64,000 bases of DNA from Meira nashicola. Taxonomy: Eukaryota; Basidiomycota; Exobasidiomycetes; Exobasidiales; Brachybasidiaceae. The stretch spans positions 1,612,001 to 1,676,000 of the forward strand of contig BCJU01000004.1 of assembly GCA_001600355.1 (NCBI GenBank), written 5' to 3'. The notes under the pieces are model-generated. The model saw nothing but the letters and a program-made list of their open reading frames with translations, made no database searches and was not told the DNA's origin. Position numbers and translations under genes: made by a program. Shown piece by piece: positions 10,716 through 20,820 of the stretch; the stretch's first letter is position 1, and each line of letters starts with the position of its first letter.

Positions 10716-12572
10716 TCAAGAAAGATCTTGAGAGGATTTCAAACGTTGAAGTTCAGAGAGCAAAGCTAAAACACCTCGAGCAGATTCTGGATCTTGAGAA
10801 AATGCGTTTGTCCAAAATGTTCCCAAACGTGTCTGTACTTCCGTTTGCTGAATTGAGTCAACAGCATCCGATATAGATACAGCACCACGCATCTTACTTG
10901 TCACTTCCGCGAATGAAGCTTTTAATTCTTCTACAATCAAATCCACTTCTTCTTTTCCTAGTGGAGATGATTGTGAACGTTCTAAACACCAATCACCTAA
11001 CCTTCTCAATAAACAATCTTGCCTTTCTGCAAATTCTCTATCTATAACCAAAATTGCACGTAGCGAACCTGCACCTAAATTGCGTAAACCAATGATAGCT
11101 CCCAACTTTGTTGCTGCACTCTCTCGTGGTCCTTTATTTGCACTTTTAGAATCTTCTTGGCTATCATCACCATCTGCCATTGATGTATCAGCTTCATCTC
11201 CTTCACCAGAATGAGCACGACGACTAGCTTTAGCACAACCAGCATCCAAAGCTGCTAAAATTGTACGTACGATACGTGGTTTGAGTGTAGGATATGTAGA
11301 GCTGTATTGTTGAATCAATCTTGCAAGGATTGAAGCAGCATAAAGACGAAGGACGTACACTTTTGAAGAATCAGGAGAATGTCCCAAAGAAGCCGTGATC
11401 AAAATTGTGATGACATAGGGCAACAATTGGTGCACATATGGCTCGATACCAAGATAAACGTTCGAAATCAATGCATCAACGGTATGAAGCATTGGCTCCA
11501 AGACTTTTTCATCACGTAAGCCATTTTGTACCTTTTCATTGATCCATTGGATGAGATATGGGACGAGTTGATGTAATCCTGGATCTCCTCGTAGACTTGC
11601 CAAAGCAGCATCTCGTACAGTGTTACCGGACGATTGAGGTATTTTCTTTTCCACATTTGAGCTATCATTGGGTTTGGCTTCTGTAGAAGTGCCATCTTTG
11701 GGACTACCGCTAGCCATAACGGTATCCCCATCCGCACCATTCTCTTTTGCTTTGCTGGATGTTGCTTCATTTTCTGCAGTGAAACCTTGTCTCCTAGCAC
11801 TTTCGGAAATTTCTGCATCTGTAGGTGGATCCAAGATTGCGGTAGTAAGGCGTTCGAAATATAGTTGCAATTCTCGCGAGAGTACATGCTTGATCAAAGG
11901 TTTAGCAACTGGCTGACCTGGCTTTCCACCGCTTAGACCTGCTGAAGGTGGATTCAAGAATGCTGATGCACCACCCGGTTGGACCATACTTGGACCTGCG
12001 GTAGACGTAGAAGATGTCACGGCGGCATTTGCTTGCGTAACAGAGACTGGGTTTTGTGGTATAGCAGGTTGAACACCTTCGACTGCAAGCCAATGTGCTG
12101 ACCATCCTACACCAGGACTCAAAGCTACTTTAGGACTTGTATCCAAAACCTTTTCTAAATCAATTTCTTCATCTGCTACGAGATGAATTGGACCTGTTTG
12201 TGTTTGAACTCTTCTAAAAGTTGATCCGACAGGTGTAGGATATGCTCCTGATGCGCTTGCTTTTCCTAATGTTGTTGGATGAAAGCCAAAGATTGGTTCG
12301 ATATTTCTTTGTCTTAATGCTCTATCGATATCAGCTACGCGCAATTGAGATCTTTTACCGTGTCGCATAAATTTACTAGCATCTTGAACGATCTGTCTAA
12401 TACGATATTCCACATCTAGAGCCAAGACGGATGCTACAGAATCCTTTAAAGGAGGCAAACTTAGTGATTCTGCGACATCCTGAACGCTATCTGTTGGGTA
12501 AATTGCACTTGCAGACGAAGATCCTTGCGCTCTGGGGAGTGAAGATCCATTGGTATCTGTACGAGGGGGCAT
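10716..12572 (-). CDS. TAF6: TFIID/SAGA subunit TAF6
   Basis: A TAF6 homologue of 618 residues, a histone-fold subunit shared by TFIID and SAGA. What is seen: a histone fold at about residues 24-93 (IYPTDSVQDVAESLSL then LRVADIDRALRQRNIEPIFG), a family linker (GFHPTT, then EEIDLEKVLDT), and a HEAT-repeat C-terminal domain from about residue 240. The latter includes LSRELQLYFERLTTAI, LVPYLIQWINEKVQNGLR and LLPYVITILITASLG. An acidic Ser/Thr-rich insert interrupts the HEAT part near 11150-11220. The start at 12572 (MPPRTDTNGSS) is preferred over the open-frame ATG at 12665, which would add 31 non-conserved residues. It converges with LDB17 (156 bp) and is divergent from the APQ12-like gene. Confidence 0.93.
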   Translation of the reverse strand: MPPRTDTNGSSLPRAQGSSSASAIYPTDSVQDVAESLSLPPLKDSVASVLALDVEYRIRQIVQDASKFMRHGKRSQLRVADIDRALRQRNIEPIFGFHPTTLGKASASGAYPTPVGSTFRRVQTQTGPIHLVADEEIDLEKVLDTSPKVALSPGVGWSAHWLAVEGVQPAIPQNPVSVTQANAAVTSSTSTAGPSMVQPGGASAFLNPPSAGLSGGKPGQPVAKPLIKHVLSRELQLYFERLTTAILDPPTDAEISESARRQGFTAENEATSSKAKENGADGDTVMASGSPKDGTSTEAKPNDSSNVEKKIPQSSGNTVRDAALASLRGDPGLHQLVPYLIQWINEKVQNGLRDEKVLEPMLHTVDALISNVYLGIEPYVHQLLPYVITILITASLGHSPDSSKVYVLRLYAASILARLIQQYSSTYPTLKPRIVRTILAALDAGCAKASRRAHSGEGDEADTSMADGDDSQEDSKSANKGPRESAATKLGAIIGLRNLGAGSLRAILVIDREFAERQDCLLRRLGDWCLERSQSSPLGKEEVDLIVEELKASFAEVTSKMRGAVSISDAVDSIQQTEVQTRLGTFWTNAFSQDPESARGVLALLSELQRLKSSQDLS

Positions 12573-12718
12573 CTTGTTTTGTAAATCAATCTCCCCTGCA
12601 AACTGAATAATCCGGATGGATGATGGTGGTAACAATCTTCCAATCCAAAACCGAGAATGGTGCATGCACGAAATAGCTCACACGTGAATTTGTGTGAGAG
12701 CTACTGCCAAGAAAATGT

Positions 12719-12724
12719 ACGCGT
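12719..12724. promoter_or_regulatory. ACGCGT box between TAF6 and APQ12-like
   Basis: An exact MluI-box hexamer in the 269-bp divergent region. Significance is uncertain, because neither gene is a classic cell-cycle target. Confidence 0.3.
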
Positions 12725-12841
12725 TTTAAGGCTAACGATTGCATCAGATGCGGAGAGGGGTTGCTTCAGAAATCGCTCGCGTGGCTTGTTCAACTTTGTG
12801 TTTTATTACCTCTTACTTACGATCATATCAAAGCAAGAAAA

Positions 12842-13784
12842 ATGTTCCGATCAAAACCACCAATTCCACAACCTGCTCGGCCATCCGAAGCAACGAATGA
12901 AATCAATTATTTATCAGCACATGTACAGCAACTACTAGGCGTCATTTTACCACAACCGGTCGTAACAATTTTAGCTGCTATCTCTGATGCATTGTATCGA
13001 GCTGTTTTAGGACAACCAAATGATCCGCCTACATATACTTCAACCTTGGCACCACCTGCAATCTTGATCGGTGTCACATATCTTGCCATTTTACTAGTAT
13101 ACAAATCGGTCCGATCATTTATTGGCATGTTAATCTTTTCGTTGAAATGGGCAGTAATTTTAGGTGTAATTGGAGTTTTAGTCGCTTATCATTACGGAAA
13201 CGGTGATGTTCAACAAGGTGCACAAAGCCTAGCACAACAAACAGGGCTATCCTCATCTTCTTGGTCTAATATGCTTCGAAATTGTGAGTTTTTAACCTGA
13301 TCAGTGAGCTTCCATCTCATTGATTCAAAGTGTTATCATGAGAAGAGGTTTGGGACTGAAGGAAATCTTCCGCTTATTTTACTTGTTAGATTTACCGTAC
13401 TGAGCCGCATCGCGCATATGCTTGCATACACTCTCATCAGATCAATCAGTACAACAGATTGCCCCTTTACTTAACAATTTGGGAATGTACAATTCAAATC
13501 CGGCCAGGGATAGCTCTTCAAATGCTTGGTCAAGCAGTTCGAACGGGGGATATTTTGGTGGTAGCTCCTCGGATAAACGTAACGATCATGTTCGAGAATA
13601 CCGTGATTTAAAACCTTCCCGTTATGGCGGTGATGTGCAATCACCATATAACAATGTTCGATCAGGAAGTCCAAACACAGCAAATCAACAAAACACAAAC
13701 ACAGACGATTTAGTAGGTCGATTTTCACGATGGATGGGATCAGATCAACTTGGCACTGGGTCATCCGGCAAGAAAAAAGCGTAA
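12842..13784 (+). CDS. APQ12: APQ12-like nuclear envelope/ER membrane protein
   Basis: A two-exon gene: 12842-13283 and either 13441-13784 or 13450-13784. Both acceptor choices (CAG at 13438-13440 and CAG at 13447-13449) keep the frame and differ by three residues, giving 261 or 258 residues. Exon 1 encodes two adjacent hydrophobic segments (about 13060-13110 and 13120-13185: APPAILIGVTYLAILLVYKS and LIFSLKWAVILGVIGVLVAY), a membrane hairpin typical of Apq12. That family acts in nuclear-pore assembly and nuclear-envelope lipid homeostasis. Exon 2 continues with QQIAPLLNNLGMYN and a hydrophilic Ser/Asn-rich tail. The start MFRSKPPIP at 12842 has a good AAA context; an upstream in-frame ATG at 12761 would add 27 residues. 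The assignment rests on topology and weak similarity. Confidence 0.7.
13284..13449 (+). other. Intron of the APQ12-like gene (tandem acceptor)
   Basis: GTGAGT donor at 13284. Acceptors at 13440 or 13449 both leave the reading frame intact. Confidence 0.75.
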
Positions 13785-14345
13785 ATAATCCACAAAACCT
13801 CAGCACGCATCTTTTACATTCTCTTCACTTTTTCAAAATGCTTTTTCATCGTTGTGTATCATAGATTGCATGTATTTGTTGTTCCATTTTTTCCTTCAGA
13901 TTTTTCCTTTTCCTGACCTTAATGCAATGGATTCAACTCATTCTCCTTTACGCCGAACCGATTTTCATGACGGTGCCGGCGTTTTTTTTTTTCGGTATCG
14001 ACTTTATAGAATTCCCTCAGCCCTGAATGAAAAAGAAGAGGGTTTTGAATGATTAATTTCGCTCCACTATTGTCAAAGGAGTACATGCGTTGTTGCTCAA
14101 CAGTTGATATGCTTGAATAAAATTTAAAGTGCGGACAAGCGCGCTAACTGATGATTACCTTCACAGTCACACTGATTTGTATGCACCTTTCTGTCTGGCG
14201 CAAATTCAGTCTTTTCAAGATTTTGCAACCCAGAAAAAAATATATGCGAGACGAACGCATGAACAGAACAGAAAATTGCTGTGTTTTTCGTTTTTACCTC
14301 TTCACCATATCTATTAAACATCTAATCATATTCATCGCACCAGAG
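13785..14345. other. Intergenic region upstream of the HAPSTR1-like gene
   Basis: 561 bp with T-rich and mixed sequence. Short open frames on both strands (around 13852-14321) have no domain and probably reflect UTR and promoter DNA. No clear motif was seen. Confidence 0.45.
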
Positions 14346-15315
14346 ATGGATCTTACCAATCTCCGGGACAGCCTGGATTCATCATCGAGAGAACGTCATC
14401 CTGCTCGTGCTAGTGCGAAGAAGAGCGAATTGAGGTTAACAAAAGATTTTAAAGGTATGTCTCTTCACAAAAGCGTTAGGTTCATTGATAACATGCTGAC
14501 CGTTTTTCTTGCACTCAATAGCTGCTGCTCTTCAATTAACAACATTATACAGAACTTCGCTATCGTCATCCAATAGATCTTATGCTACCGGATATGCTCA
14601 GTCATTATCTGATATTCTTGATGTAGTCTTGCTTCGACTTCAACAACCTGCTGCTACTGCGCCTGGATTTCAGCGCGGCGAATCATCAAATACACAAATT
14701 GAAACCGAAAGGGAAGAGTTAAAGTGGTTGGTACGTTATTTGCGAGCTCGTATTGAAGCGATCAAAGTAGAAGGAGAAGAAGAAGAGAAGGAAGAAAGTG
14801 AAGAAGAAGACGTTGCAGAAGTTGTACACAGCTCTCAACCTGTGTCTCCACAAGCAACACGTACAAGCATTGATGATGCTGCAGCTCAAAACAATCAACA
14901 ACATAACCAAGCAACATCGCAAGATTCTACCATGCAAGGTGGCCAACATGATGCTCCTACTCGTTCTAATTTCACATTCTCTGCTCCACAAGATTCAGCT
15001 CCTTCTCTTTCTACCGCCAATAGAATGCGACGTGTACGAGAATCAGGTGTACCAATGCCCCGACCACAATCGAACCACCAACAAAGTTCTGCATTGCTCA
15101 CGCCACCTACTATGGTACGTGCTTCATCCTCAGATGATGAAGATAGCATGCGTCAACGAACGCCAACACCTTCACGCAGGCACTCCAATCGATTGGGAAA
15201 ACGATTAACTGGACGTGAAAAGCTGAGCGGATTGGAGCTTTTTGCTCGTGCTCAAAATGTGAAGAGAAGAAGAGGGATGGGAGATCGTCGAGATGATGAT
15301 GATGGACTTCTTTAG
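14346..15315 (+). CDS. HAPSTR1/C16orf72-like (DUF4588-type) small protein
   Basis: Two exons, 14346-14454 and 14522-15315, encode 300 residues. The 67-nt intron (GTATGT...AATAG) joins DFK to AAALQLTTLYRTSL in frame. The joined segment DFKAAALQLTTLYRTSLSSS followed by GYAQSLSDILDVV resembles the conserved core of animal C16orf72/HAPSTR1 (pattern FQNAATAVTNLY...S...GYQ). That protein is a HUWE1-interacting stress-response regulator. An acidic Glu run lies at about 14780-14815, a Gln/Ser-rich middle follows, and the C-terminus is basic (NRLGKRLTGREKL, then NVKRRRG). No catalytic motif is visible. The fungal role is unknown and the homology call is from memory of the family pattern, so it is tentative. 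Confidence 0.6.
14455..14521 (+). other. Intron of the HAPSTR1-like gene
   Basis: GTATGT donor and CAATAG acceptor, 67 nt. Splicing joins the two open frames in phase through an alanine codon. Confidence 0.85.
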
Positions 15316-15511
15316 AGATCCTTTCAAACATTTGTGACAATATTGAAACATATCAATGTACTCTATCTCAAGCAATCTGTACTTTATTCATATCCATCAA
15401 ATGTATATGCGTCATACCATCTCATACACATCATGAGAAAGAAAAATAGAGTATTGTGTTAATTGATACAAAGTGAAGAAAGTTGAGAATTCTATCGATA
15501 GCTCATGTGAT

Positions 15512-17071
15512 TTATACATATACATCTTCATCAAAGTCATCCATACTCAGTGTGCCAAAGCCTGAACGAGCAGGATTGATAAGCTTTGCAAGATATCCTT
15601 CACTTTGTGCGAGAGAGCGTTCTTTTTCTTGTAAAACTTTATTCCAATGGTGACTCTCTTTCATCACGCTCATCAATCTTTGAGAAGTTTCTGGACCATT
15701 TGCGACATCAGCATGCGATTGCTCAAAGTGAACCGAGATTGAAGCAATGTCACCAGTTACAGAAGTAGCTACCGAGCCATTCTCACCTATGAAAACAGCT
15801 TTGATCCATTGCATCTGTTGTGCTCTTTGCAAAGCTTCAAAAATCTGCTTGCAAGCTTGCTCGAATGAAACACCTTCATCCTCTTCGATATGTAGCAATT
15901 TGACAATTTCTACAATTGAAATCAGTGCGAAAAACTTGGACAATCTTGCTACTCTTCTCGGAAGAAAAACATCAGCTAGCTGTTGTACTAAACCAAAATT
16001 CTGATCACGTTCAAAAATCTCTTGTTTCTTTTGCACGAATTCGTTCAAATTACTTCCAATATTGCGCCTAGAATTTTTTCTGATATCCCCATCTTGATGT
16101 ATGGATAGCTTCAAAGGAATCTCATTTGTATAAGCTTTAATGAGTGAGTGGTATGCTTCCAAGCTCGCTAAATTTCCACGGATAGCCTTCGTGACCGCTT
16201 GCGAGGTAAAGGGAGGCATTCGTGACACTTCTCCATCCTTCATGAGTTGCAGCAAGATGAGCTTTTTGTATGCATCAATTTGTATGGCAGAAACTGCTTG
16301 TGCTGGGGTGGCTACACATTGCTGTAGGAGAGCAGCACCTTTCTCCAAATCACCCACTCTTGCACATATGAGTCCTCCATAATAAAAGTATTCCAGAACA
16401 TCCGAATATATCAGAGGCGTAACTTTTGTATCTGCTGAAACAATGTCATACTGTACGACCCAGTCCATGGCGGTTTCATAGTGTGCCGTTCGCAAGAGGT
16501 GGTACAGAACAGCGACATGAACAAATGTCAGATTGTTTAGCCCTCCTTGGATTCGTCTAAAGGCGTCCAGGATGCGAAGCAGAGAAGGATTGGCCCAGAC
16601 CAGATCATCAGCAATTTGAGCGACATTAATGATTCCACGAACGAGAGTCACGACCACTTCCCCAGCACCAAGCCATTGTTGAGCGTCAAAAGATCTTGTA
16701 AAAGCAGCAATGATCGACATTAATGCTCTTGCTTCTTCTTGCGTAGCACATTGAGCAGAACGTACACCCAAGATGAAAGTATATCCAAGCGTATTAATGG
16801 CTGGATCTAGCATTGAAAGTGGATCGACTCCATCTTGTAATGATTTTTTGAATATCTTTTGACCTTTACCCTTTTGTGAATGGAAGCTTTTGAGCAAAGA
16901 CGGTAGTAATACAGTTTGAACATCGTTGCTATTTCCAGAAGTTGATCGAATTGCAGATACAATATCATCAATCGAATTTAGAGAAGGAGTTTCAGCAGCA
17001 GCAGCAGCAGCACCTCCTCTACTACCGTTCGATCGACCAGTGGAAGGACCAGCTAATGATTGCTGAGTCAT
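15512..17071 (-). CDS. CSN3: COP9 signalosome subunit 3 (CSN3)
   Basis: A 519-residue protein matching CSN3, a PCI-domain subunit of the COP9 signalosome, which removes NEDD8 from cullins. The TPR-like helical part includes LNNLTFVHVAVLYHLLRTAH, EYFYYGGLICARVGDLEKG and the motif AYKKLILLQLMKDGEV, characteristic of CSN3. The PCI region follows (RVARLSKFFALISIVEIVKL, then EVEDEGVSFEQA-like residues at about 15860-15900), and the acidic C-terminal tail ends DDFDEDVYV. The chosen start is the ATG at 17071 (MTQQSLAGPSTG, context CAAA). The open frame extends to 17179 but adds 36 unlikely residues. It is divergent from HIR1 across 205 bp. Confidence 0.88.
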   Translation of the reverse strand: MTQQSLAGPSTGRSNGSRGGAAAAAAETPSLNSIDDIVSAIRSTSGNSNDVQTVLLPSLLKSFHSQKGKGQKIFKKSLQDGVDPLSMLDPAINTLGYTFILGVRSAQCATQEEARALMSIIAAFTRSFDAQQWLGAGEVVVTLVRGIINVAQIADDLVWANPSLLRILDAFRRIQGGLNNLTFVHVAVLYHLLRTAHYETAMDWVVQYDIVSADTKVTPLIYSDVLEYFYYGGLICARVGDLEKGAALLQQCVATPAQAVSAIQIDAYKKLILLQLMKDGEVSRMPPFTSQAVTKAIRGNLASLEAYHSLIKAYTNEIPLKLSIHQDGDIRKNSRRNIGSNLNEFVQKKQEIFERDQNFGLVQQLADVFLPRRVARLSKFFALISIVEIVKLLHIEEDEGVSFEQACKQIFEALQRAQQMQWIKAVFIGENGSVATSVTGDIASISVHFEQSHADVANGPETSQRLMSVMKESHHWNKVLQEKERSLAQSEGYLAKLINPARSGFGTLSMDDFDEDVYV

Positions 17072-17203
17072 TTTGAAGATGATGAATGTGGTAATGAGAG
17101 TGAATGCATGTAAACTGTAATCGTCAGGAATAGGATTTGATAGTACGCATGGGCCACGCTCGAGAAAGAATTCCCTCAAACCGTAATTGGAAGTCCAAAT
17201 TTT

Positions 17204-17209
17204 ACGCGT
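17204..17209. promoter_or_regulatory. ACGCGT (MCB-like) box, HIR1/CSN3 divergent promoter
   Basis: Exact MluI-box hexamer, 68 bp before the HIR1 ATG and 133 bp from the CSN3 ATG. MBF-type factors bind ACGCGT in fungi; binding here is inferred. Confidence 0.45.
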
Positions 17210-17276
17210 CTGTCAAAGTGGGGTTTAGTGTTGCTCTCCTCATCGAACATCAGGTCGTTCTGTTTACTGATCAATC

Positions 17277-20072
17277 ATGGTGGAAGTAAACCTTCCAGAT
17301 TGGATAGAACATCCAATAATAGATGATAAAAAGCGAAAAAGGCAAACAATTTTCAGTGTTCACGTTCATCCTGATGGCAGTCGACTTGCAACAGGCGGAT
17401 TAGATCAAAAAGTACGTATTTGGGCAACAGAACCAATCATCAATTCAGAAGTTGAAAAACAAAAGAATGCAAATAGACTTTTATCTGCTATGTCACGTCA
17501 TACAGGATCTGTTCTTTGTGTTAGATGGTCACCTTCAGGTCGATTTTTAGCTTCAGGATCGGATGATACAATTTGTCTTATTTGGGAATTAGATCCTACG
17601 GGATTGGGAGGTGGTACTTTTGGCTCTTTTGGATCGCGTGAAGATGAAGCAAATGTAGAAAGTTGGAGACCTCATAGACGTTTAGCAGGTCATGAATCTG
17701 ACGTTGTCGATTTAGCATGGAGTACAGACAAAGAAGATAGTTATTTAGCAACTGTTGGTTTGGATTCACGTGTGATGGTATGGTCAGGTCCAAGAAATGG
17801 TCCTGGCTCGTTTGAACGCGTTCGTGTTATTACAGGTCATCAAGGTTTCGTCAAAGGTGTCGTTTGGGATCCTATTGGTAGATATTTGGCAACAGCTTCG
17901 GATGATAAAACAATGAAATTTTGGAATGTTGGAGGAGATTGGAGTTTGCAAAAGACAATTTCCAAACCATTCGAGACAAGTAGATCGACTTTCTTTCGTC
18001 GCTCAAGTTGGTCTCCTGATGGCGTTCATGTGTTGGCTGCAAATGCAATGGTTTCCGGATCCGTATTTGTGGCTAATGTTATCGACACAGGCGATTGGAA
18101 GAGTGACGTTAGCTTAGTAGGTCATGAAAATGCTGTTGCAGTGACTGCATTCTCTCCTCAGCTCGTTTACGATAAAGGGGAGGATGGAAAAGATTGTTTG
18201 ACAACTTTGATGGCTTTAGGATCACTTGATCAAAGTTTAAGTATTTGGCTAGCTGGTCACAGGCGGCCAATTTGTGTTGCTCGTGATTTATTCCAATTAC
18301 AAGTTATGGATCTCAGCTGGTCTTCAGATGGAATGACGTTATATGCTTGTTCAGCAGATGGATATATTGCTTGCGTCAAATTCAACCCTGATGATTTGCG
18401 TGTTGCACCAGAGGTAGAATTGCAGAAATCAAGAGATAGGCTAGGATTTTCTGAACATCAAAGAACATTCAGAGCATCAAGATCATCAAAACAATATGTC
18501 AATGGTGTAAATGGAATCTCACACGGTACAACTGACAGGCCAAATATGCTTGTACCTCGAAAGGCTGGTGTGCCCAGAGCTCCAATCACGCCTGCCATTC
18601 CAACACCAGTTAGCTCACAAACTTCTAGGTTAACACAACAAATCACACTCACCCGTGATGGTAAAAGACGAATTAAACCTACACTCTTGAACGGAAGTCA
18701 AAGCACAGACCAAGTATATTCCTATCAAGGCATGTCTTCTGGTGATTCCAATCTCTCAAGTAGCAGCGTTGTTGAAGTTGACCCGTCCACTTTCCCACTC
18801 CGTGGTGCAAAGCGAACGGCAAGTGCCTCTTACGGCGATCAAGACGATTTGCAAACACCTAGTATGAAACGCATTAAAGATGTTGGACGTACGTTAGGAG
18901 GAAATCTCGTCCGTGAGCAAGCAGGTCCGTCAACCTTATTAAGATCAGACACTCATGCTTTATTGACAAACTTAGGAACAGGAAAAGTGTTGCCTTCGCC
19001 AGCCGTGTTGAGCTCATTCAAACGAGAAGAATCGGTCGGAACAATAGAAGTACGCAATTTCGAAGCTGGTAGACCGACAGAGGTTTATTACTTTGATGCT
19101 AATTCAGAAGGTCGTGCTTCTTGGATGGATTTCTCGGATTCTGCAGCAATTTTAGCAACCGTAAGCGATAAATTTTCAGCGGTTGGTTTTGAAGATGGTT
19201 CTTTGGTAGTATATTCACCCAAGGGTAGAAGATTGGCAAGTATGCACATCGAAACAACATGTCACAAAATGGAAAGTCAAAAAGACTTTTTAGTCATTAT
19301 TACCTCACAAGGTAATTTGCGAAGATGGAATATCAACTCAAACGTAGAATTACAGAGACCAATCTCAATCTTGTCTCTATATGCAAGCAAAGTGGGACAT
19401 TTACAAGAAGATGAAATCGTGCACTTTTGGATACATTCTAATGGTATTCCGATCATCATTATGCGAAGTGAAAAGGCATTTGCATTAGATCCGGAAAGGA
19501 TGGCGTGGTTAATGATCTCGAGCGGCCGGTTTGCTGATTGCAGTCCTGTTTGGGAAGGTCGAACCCGCGCAAGAGGAGCATCGATTGATGCAAATAGTGG
19601 AACGGGAAGTACACCATCATCTAGACGTGACACAATTCGAAGGATCGAAAGTACAATCAACGATATGGTTATCATACAACGAACAGATACAGGTATTCAG
19701 CCATCGGTCAAGCCACCGCAAGATAGGATGGAAGAGTTTGATGTTACAATCACTCTGAAACATTTGGAAGCGCGGTTTAACGCAGCCGCTCTACTTGATA
19801 GCCCATCAGAGTATAAGGTTCACTTGGCAAGCTATGCAAAAAAGTTGGGTGAAGAAGGTATACGAAATCAAGCAGAAGAATTGTGCAGAAGTCTGATTGG
19901 ACCATTATATTATAATCCGAATGAGCAAACTACGTGGAAGTCTACCGTTTGTGGATTACAAAAGCGTGAAGTTTTGGTGGATGTTTTGCGTAATATGTCT
20001 CGAGGAAGATTATTGATGGGATTAGTAGATCAATATCAAAAACACTTGAAGGACATTCAACAATCGTGGTAA
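17277..20072 (+). CDS. HIR1: Histone chaperone/transcription regulator HIR1 (HIRA)
   Basis: A 931-residue HIRA-family protein. The N-terminal half is a seven-bladed WD40 propeller (residues about 1-390; repeats such as GSRLATGGLDQKVRIWA, GRFLASGSDDTICLIWEL and GRYLATASDDKTMKFW). It is followed by a HIRA B-domain motif (LTRDGKRRIKPTLL, residues about 457-470), the Asf1-binding element, and then the Hira C-terminal domain (about residues 620-870, including WMDFSDSAAILATVSDKFSA). The complex deposits H3-H4 independently of replication and represses histone genes outside S phase. The start is fixed by the conserved MVEVNLPDWIEH opening. The gene is intronless, and an ACGCGT box lies 68 bp upstream. 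Confidence 0.96.
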   Translation: MVEVNLPDWIEHPIIDDKKRKRQTIFSVHVHPDGSRLATGGLDQKVRIWATEPIINSEVEKQKNANRLLSAMSRHTGSVLCVRWSPSGRFLASGSDDTICLIWELDPTGLGGGTFGSFGSREDEANVESWRPHRRLAGHESDVVDLAWSTDKEDSYLATVGLDSRVMVWSGPRNGPGSFERVRVITGHQGFVKGVVWDPIGRYLATASDDKTMKFWNVGGDWSLQKTISKPFETSRSTFFRRSSWSPDGVHVLAANAMVSGSVFVANVIDTGDWKSDVSLVGHENAVAVTAFSPQLVYDKGEDGKDCLTTLMALGSLDQSLSIWLAGHRRPICVARDLFQLQVMDLSWSSDGMTLYACSADGYIACVKFNPDDLRVAPEVELQKSRDRLGFSEHQRTFRASRSSKQYVNGVNGISHGTTDRPNMLVPRKAGVPRAPITPAIPTPVSSQTSRLTQQITLTRDGKRRIKPTLLNGSQSTDQVYSYQGMSSGDSNLSSSSVVEVDPSTFPLRGAKRTASASYGDQDDLQTPSMKRIKDVGRTLGGNLVREQAGPSTLLRSDTHALLTNLGTGKVLPSPAVLSSFKREESVGTIEVRNFEAGRPTEVYYFDANSEGRASWMDFSDSAAILATVSDKFSAVGFEDGSLVVYSPKGRRLASMHIETTCHKMESQKDFLVIITSQGNLRRWNINSNVELQRPISILSLYASKVGHLQEDEIVHFWIHSNGIPIIIMRSEKAFALDPERMAWLMISSGRFADCSPVWEGRTRARGASIDANSGTGSTPSSRRDTIRRIESTINDMVIIQRTDTGIQPSVKPPQDRMEEFDVTITLKHLEARFNAAALLDSPSEYKVHLASYAKKLGEEGIRNQAEELCRSLIGPLYYNPNEQTTWKSTVCGLQKREVLVDVLRNMSRGRLLMGLVDQYQKHLKDIQQSW

Positions 20073-20205
20073 AAGGGGTAAAATTGTAAAAATTGTACAT
20101 TATTATACTTTGAATGATTTATATTGTATAATAGCTTTTTGAGAAGTTTGGGTATGTTGATACAGAGAAAGATTGCGTACAAATACAGAGAGTGATATGA
20201 AATTA

Positions 20206-20820
20206 TTATTCACTCACAAATCCATGCTGGTTACGCCAAGATTGAATCCAGCCAATAATTCTTTCCACATTTGCTTCAACATCATCATTCGTTTCACTTT
20301 TGAGTTCAACTATAGATTCTAGAGGATATGCTTCGCGTGCTTCATTTAAAACGTAATTTGTTATTTCTGCTTCATTATTATCTTGAATTTTTGCTAAAGG
20401 ATATTTTCGTTTTTCTAACCTTTGCCATAATTGTTGATGATCACAACGTAATACTACTACTAAATCAATCCAACGTAAAGGATATGCTTCACAACAATGC
20501 CAATCTAATAAAAGTCCACCACGTTCTTCACTTGTATCATCACTTTCACGTTTTTGTCCTTCTTGTTCATCTTCATCATCTTCTGGTTCAGGTGCACTTT
20601 TACCTGTTAAAGGTTCTATATAATCCAATAATGCATCTTCATCAACATCGTACGTTTGATAATCAGCATCCCAACCTTCATGAAATGAATGCTCTTTCAC
20701 CAACGTTCCAACATTTATATGTCGCATAATAGGTAATGATTCAATAATTAATTCGCAATGTGTTGATTTACCTGTTCCGGGTGTGCCTGTTATGGCAATG
20801 TTTGGCCAGCTTCGTACCAT
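20206..20820 (-). CDS. FAP7: Adenylate kinase isoenzyme 6 / Fap7 (ribosome assembly NTPase)
   Basis: A 204-residue P-loop kinase of the AK6/hCINAP/Fap7 family, needed for late 40S subunit maturation and able to transfer phosphate between adenine nucleotides. The Walker A loop is at residues 12-20 (GTPGTGKST). It is followed by the family signature NVGTLVKE, the YDVDEDALLDYIEP segment, LLLDWHCCEAYP (Walker B-like DWH) and the lid RLEKRKYPLAKIQDN. An acidic insert (about residues 75-100, rich in D/E) sits between the NMP-binding part and the DWH motif and makes it slightly longer than the yeast protein. Intronless; divergent from condensin CAP-G. Confidence 0.96.
   Translation of the reverse strand: MVRSWPNIAITGTPGTGKSTHCELIIESLPIMRHINVGTLVKEHSFHEGWDADYQTYDVDEDALLDYIEPLTGKSAPEPEDDEDEQEGQKRESDDTSEERGGLLLDWHCCEAYPLRWIDLVVVLRCDHQQLWQRLEKRKYPLAKIQDNNEAEITNYVLNEAREAYPLESIVELKSETNDDVEANVERIIGWIQSWRNQHGFVSE

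Noticed and set aside
12761..12841. Upstream start for the APQ12-like protein
   Set aside because: Adds 27 non-conserved residues; the ATG at 12842 has a better context and still precedes all recognisable sequence. Kept as an alternative only.
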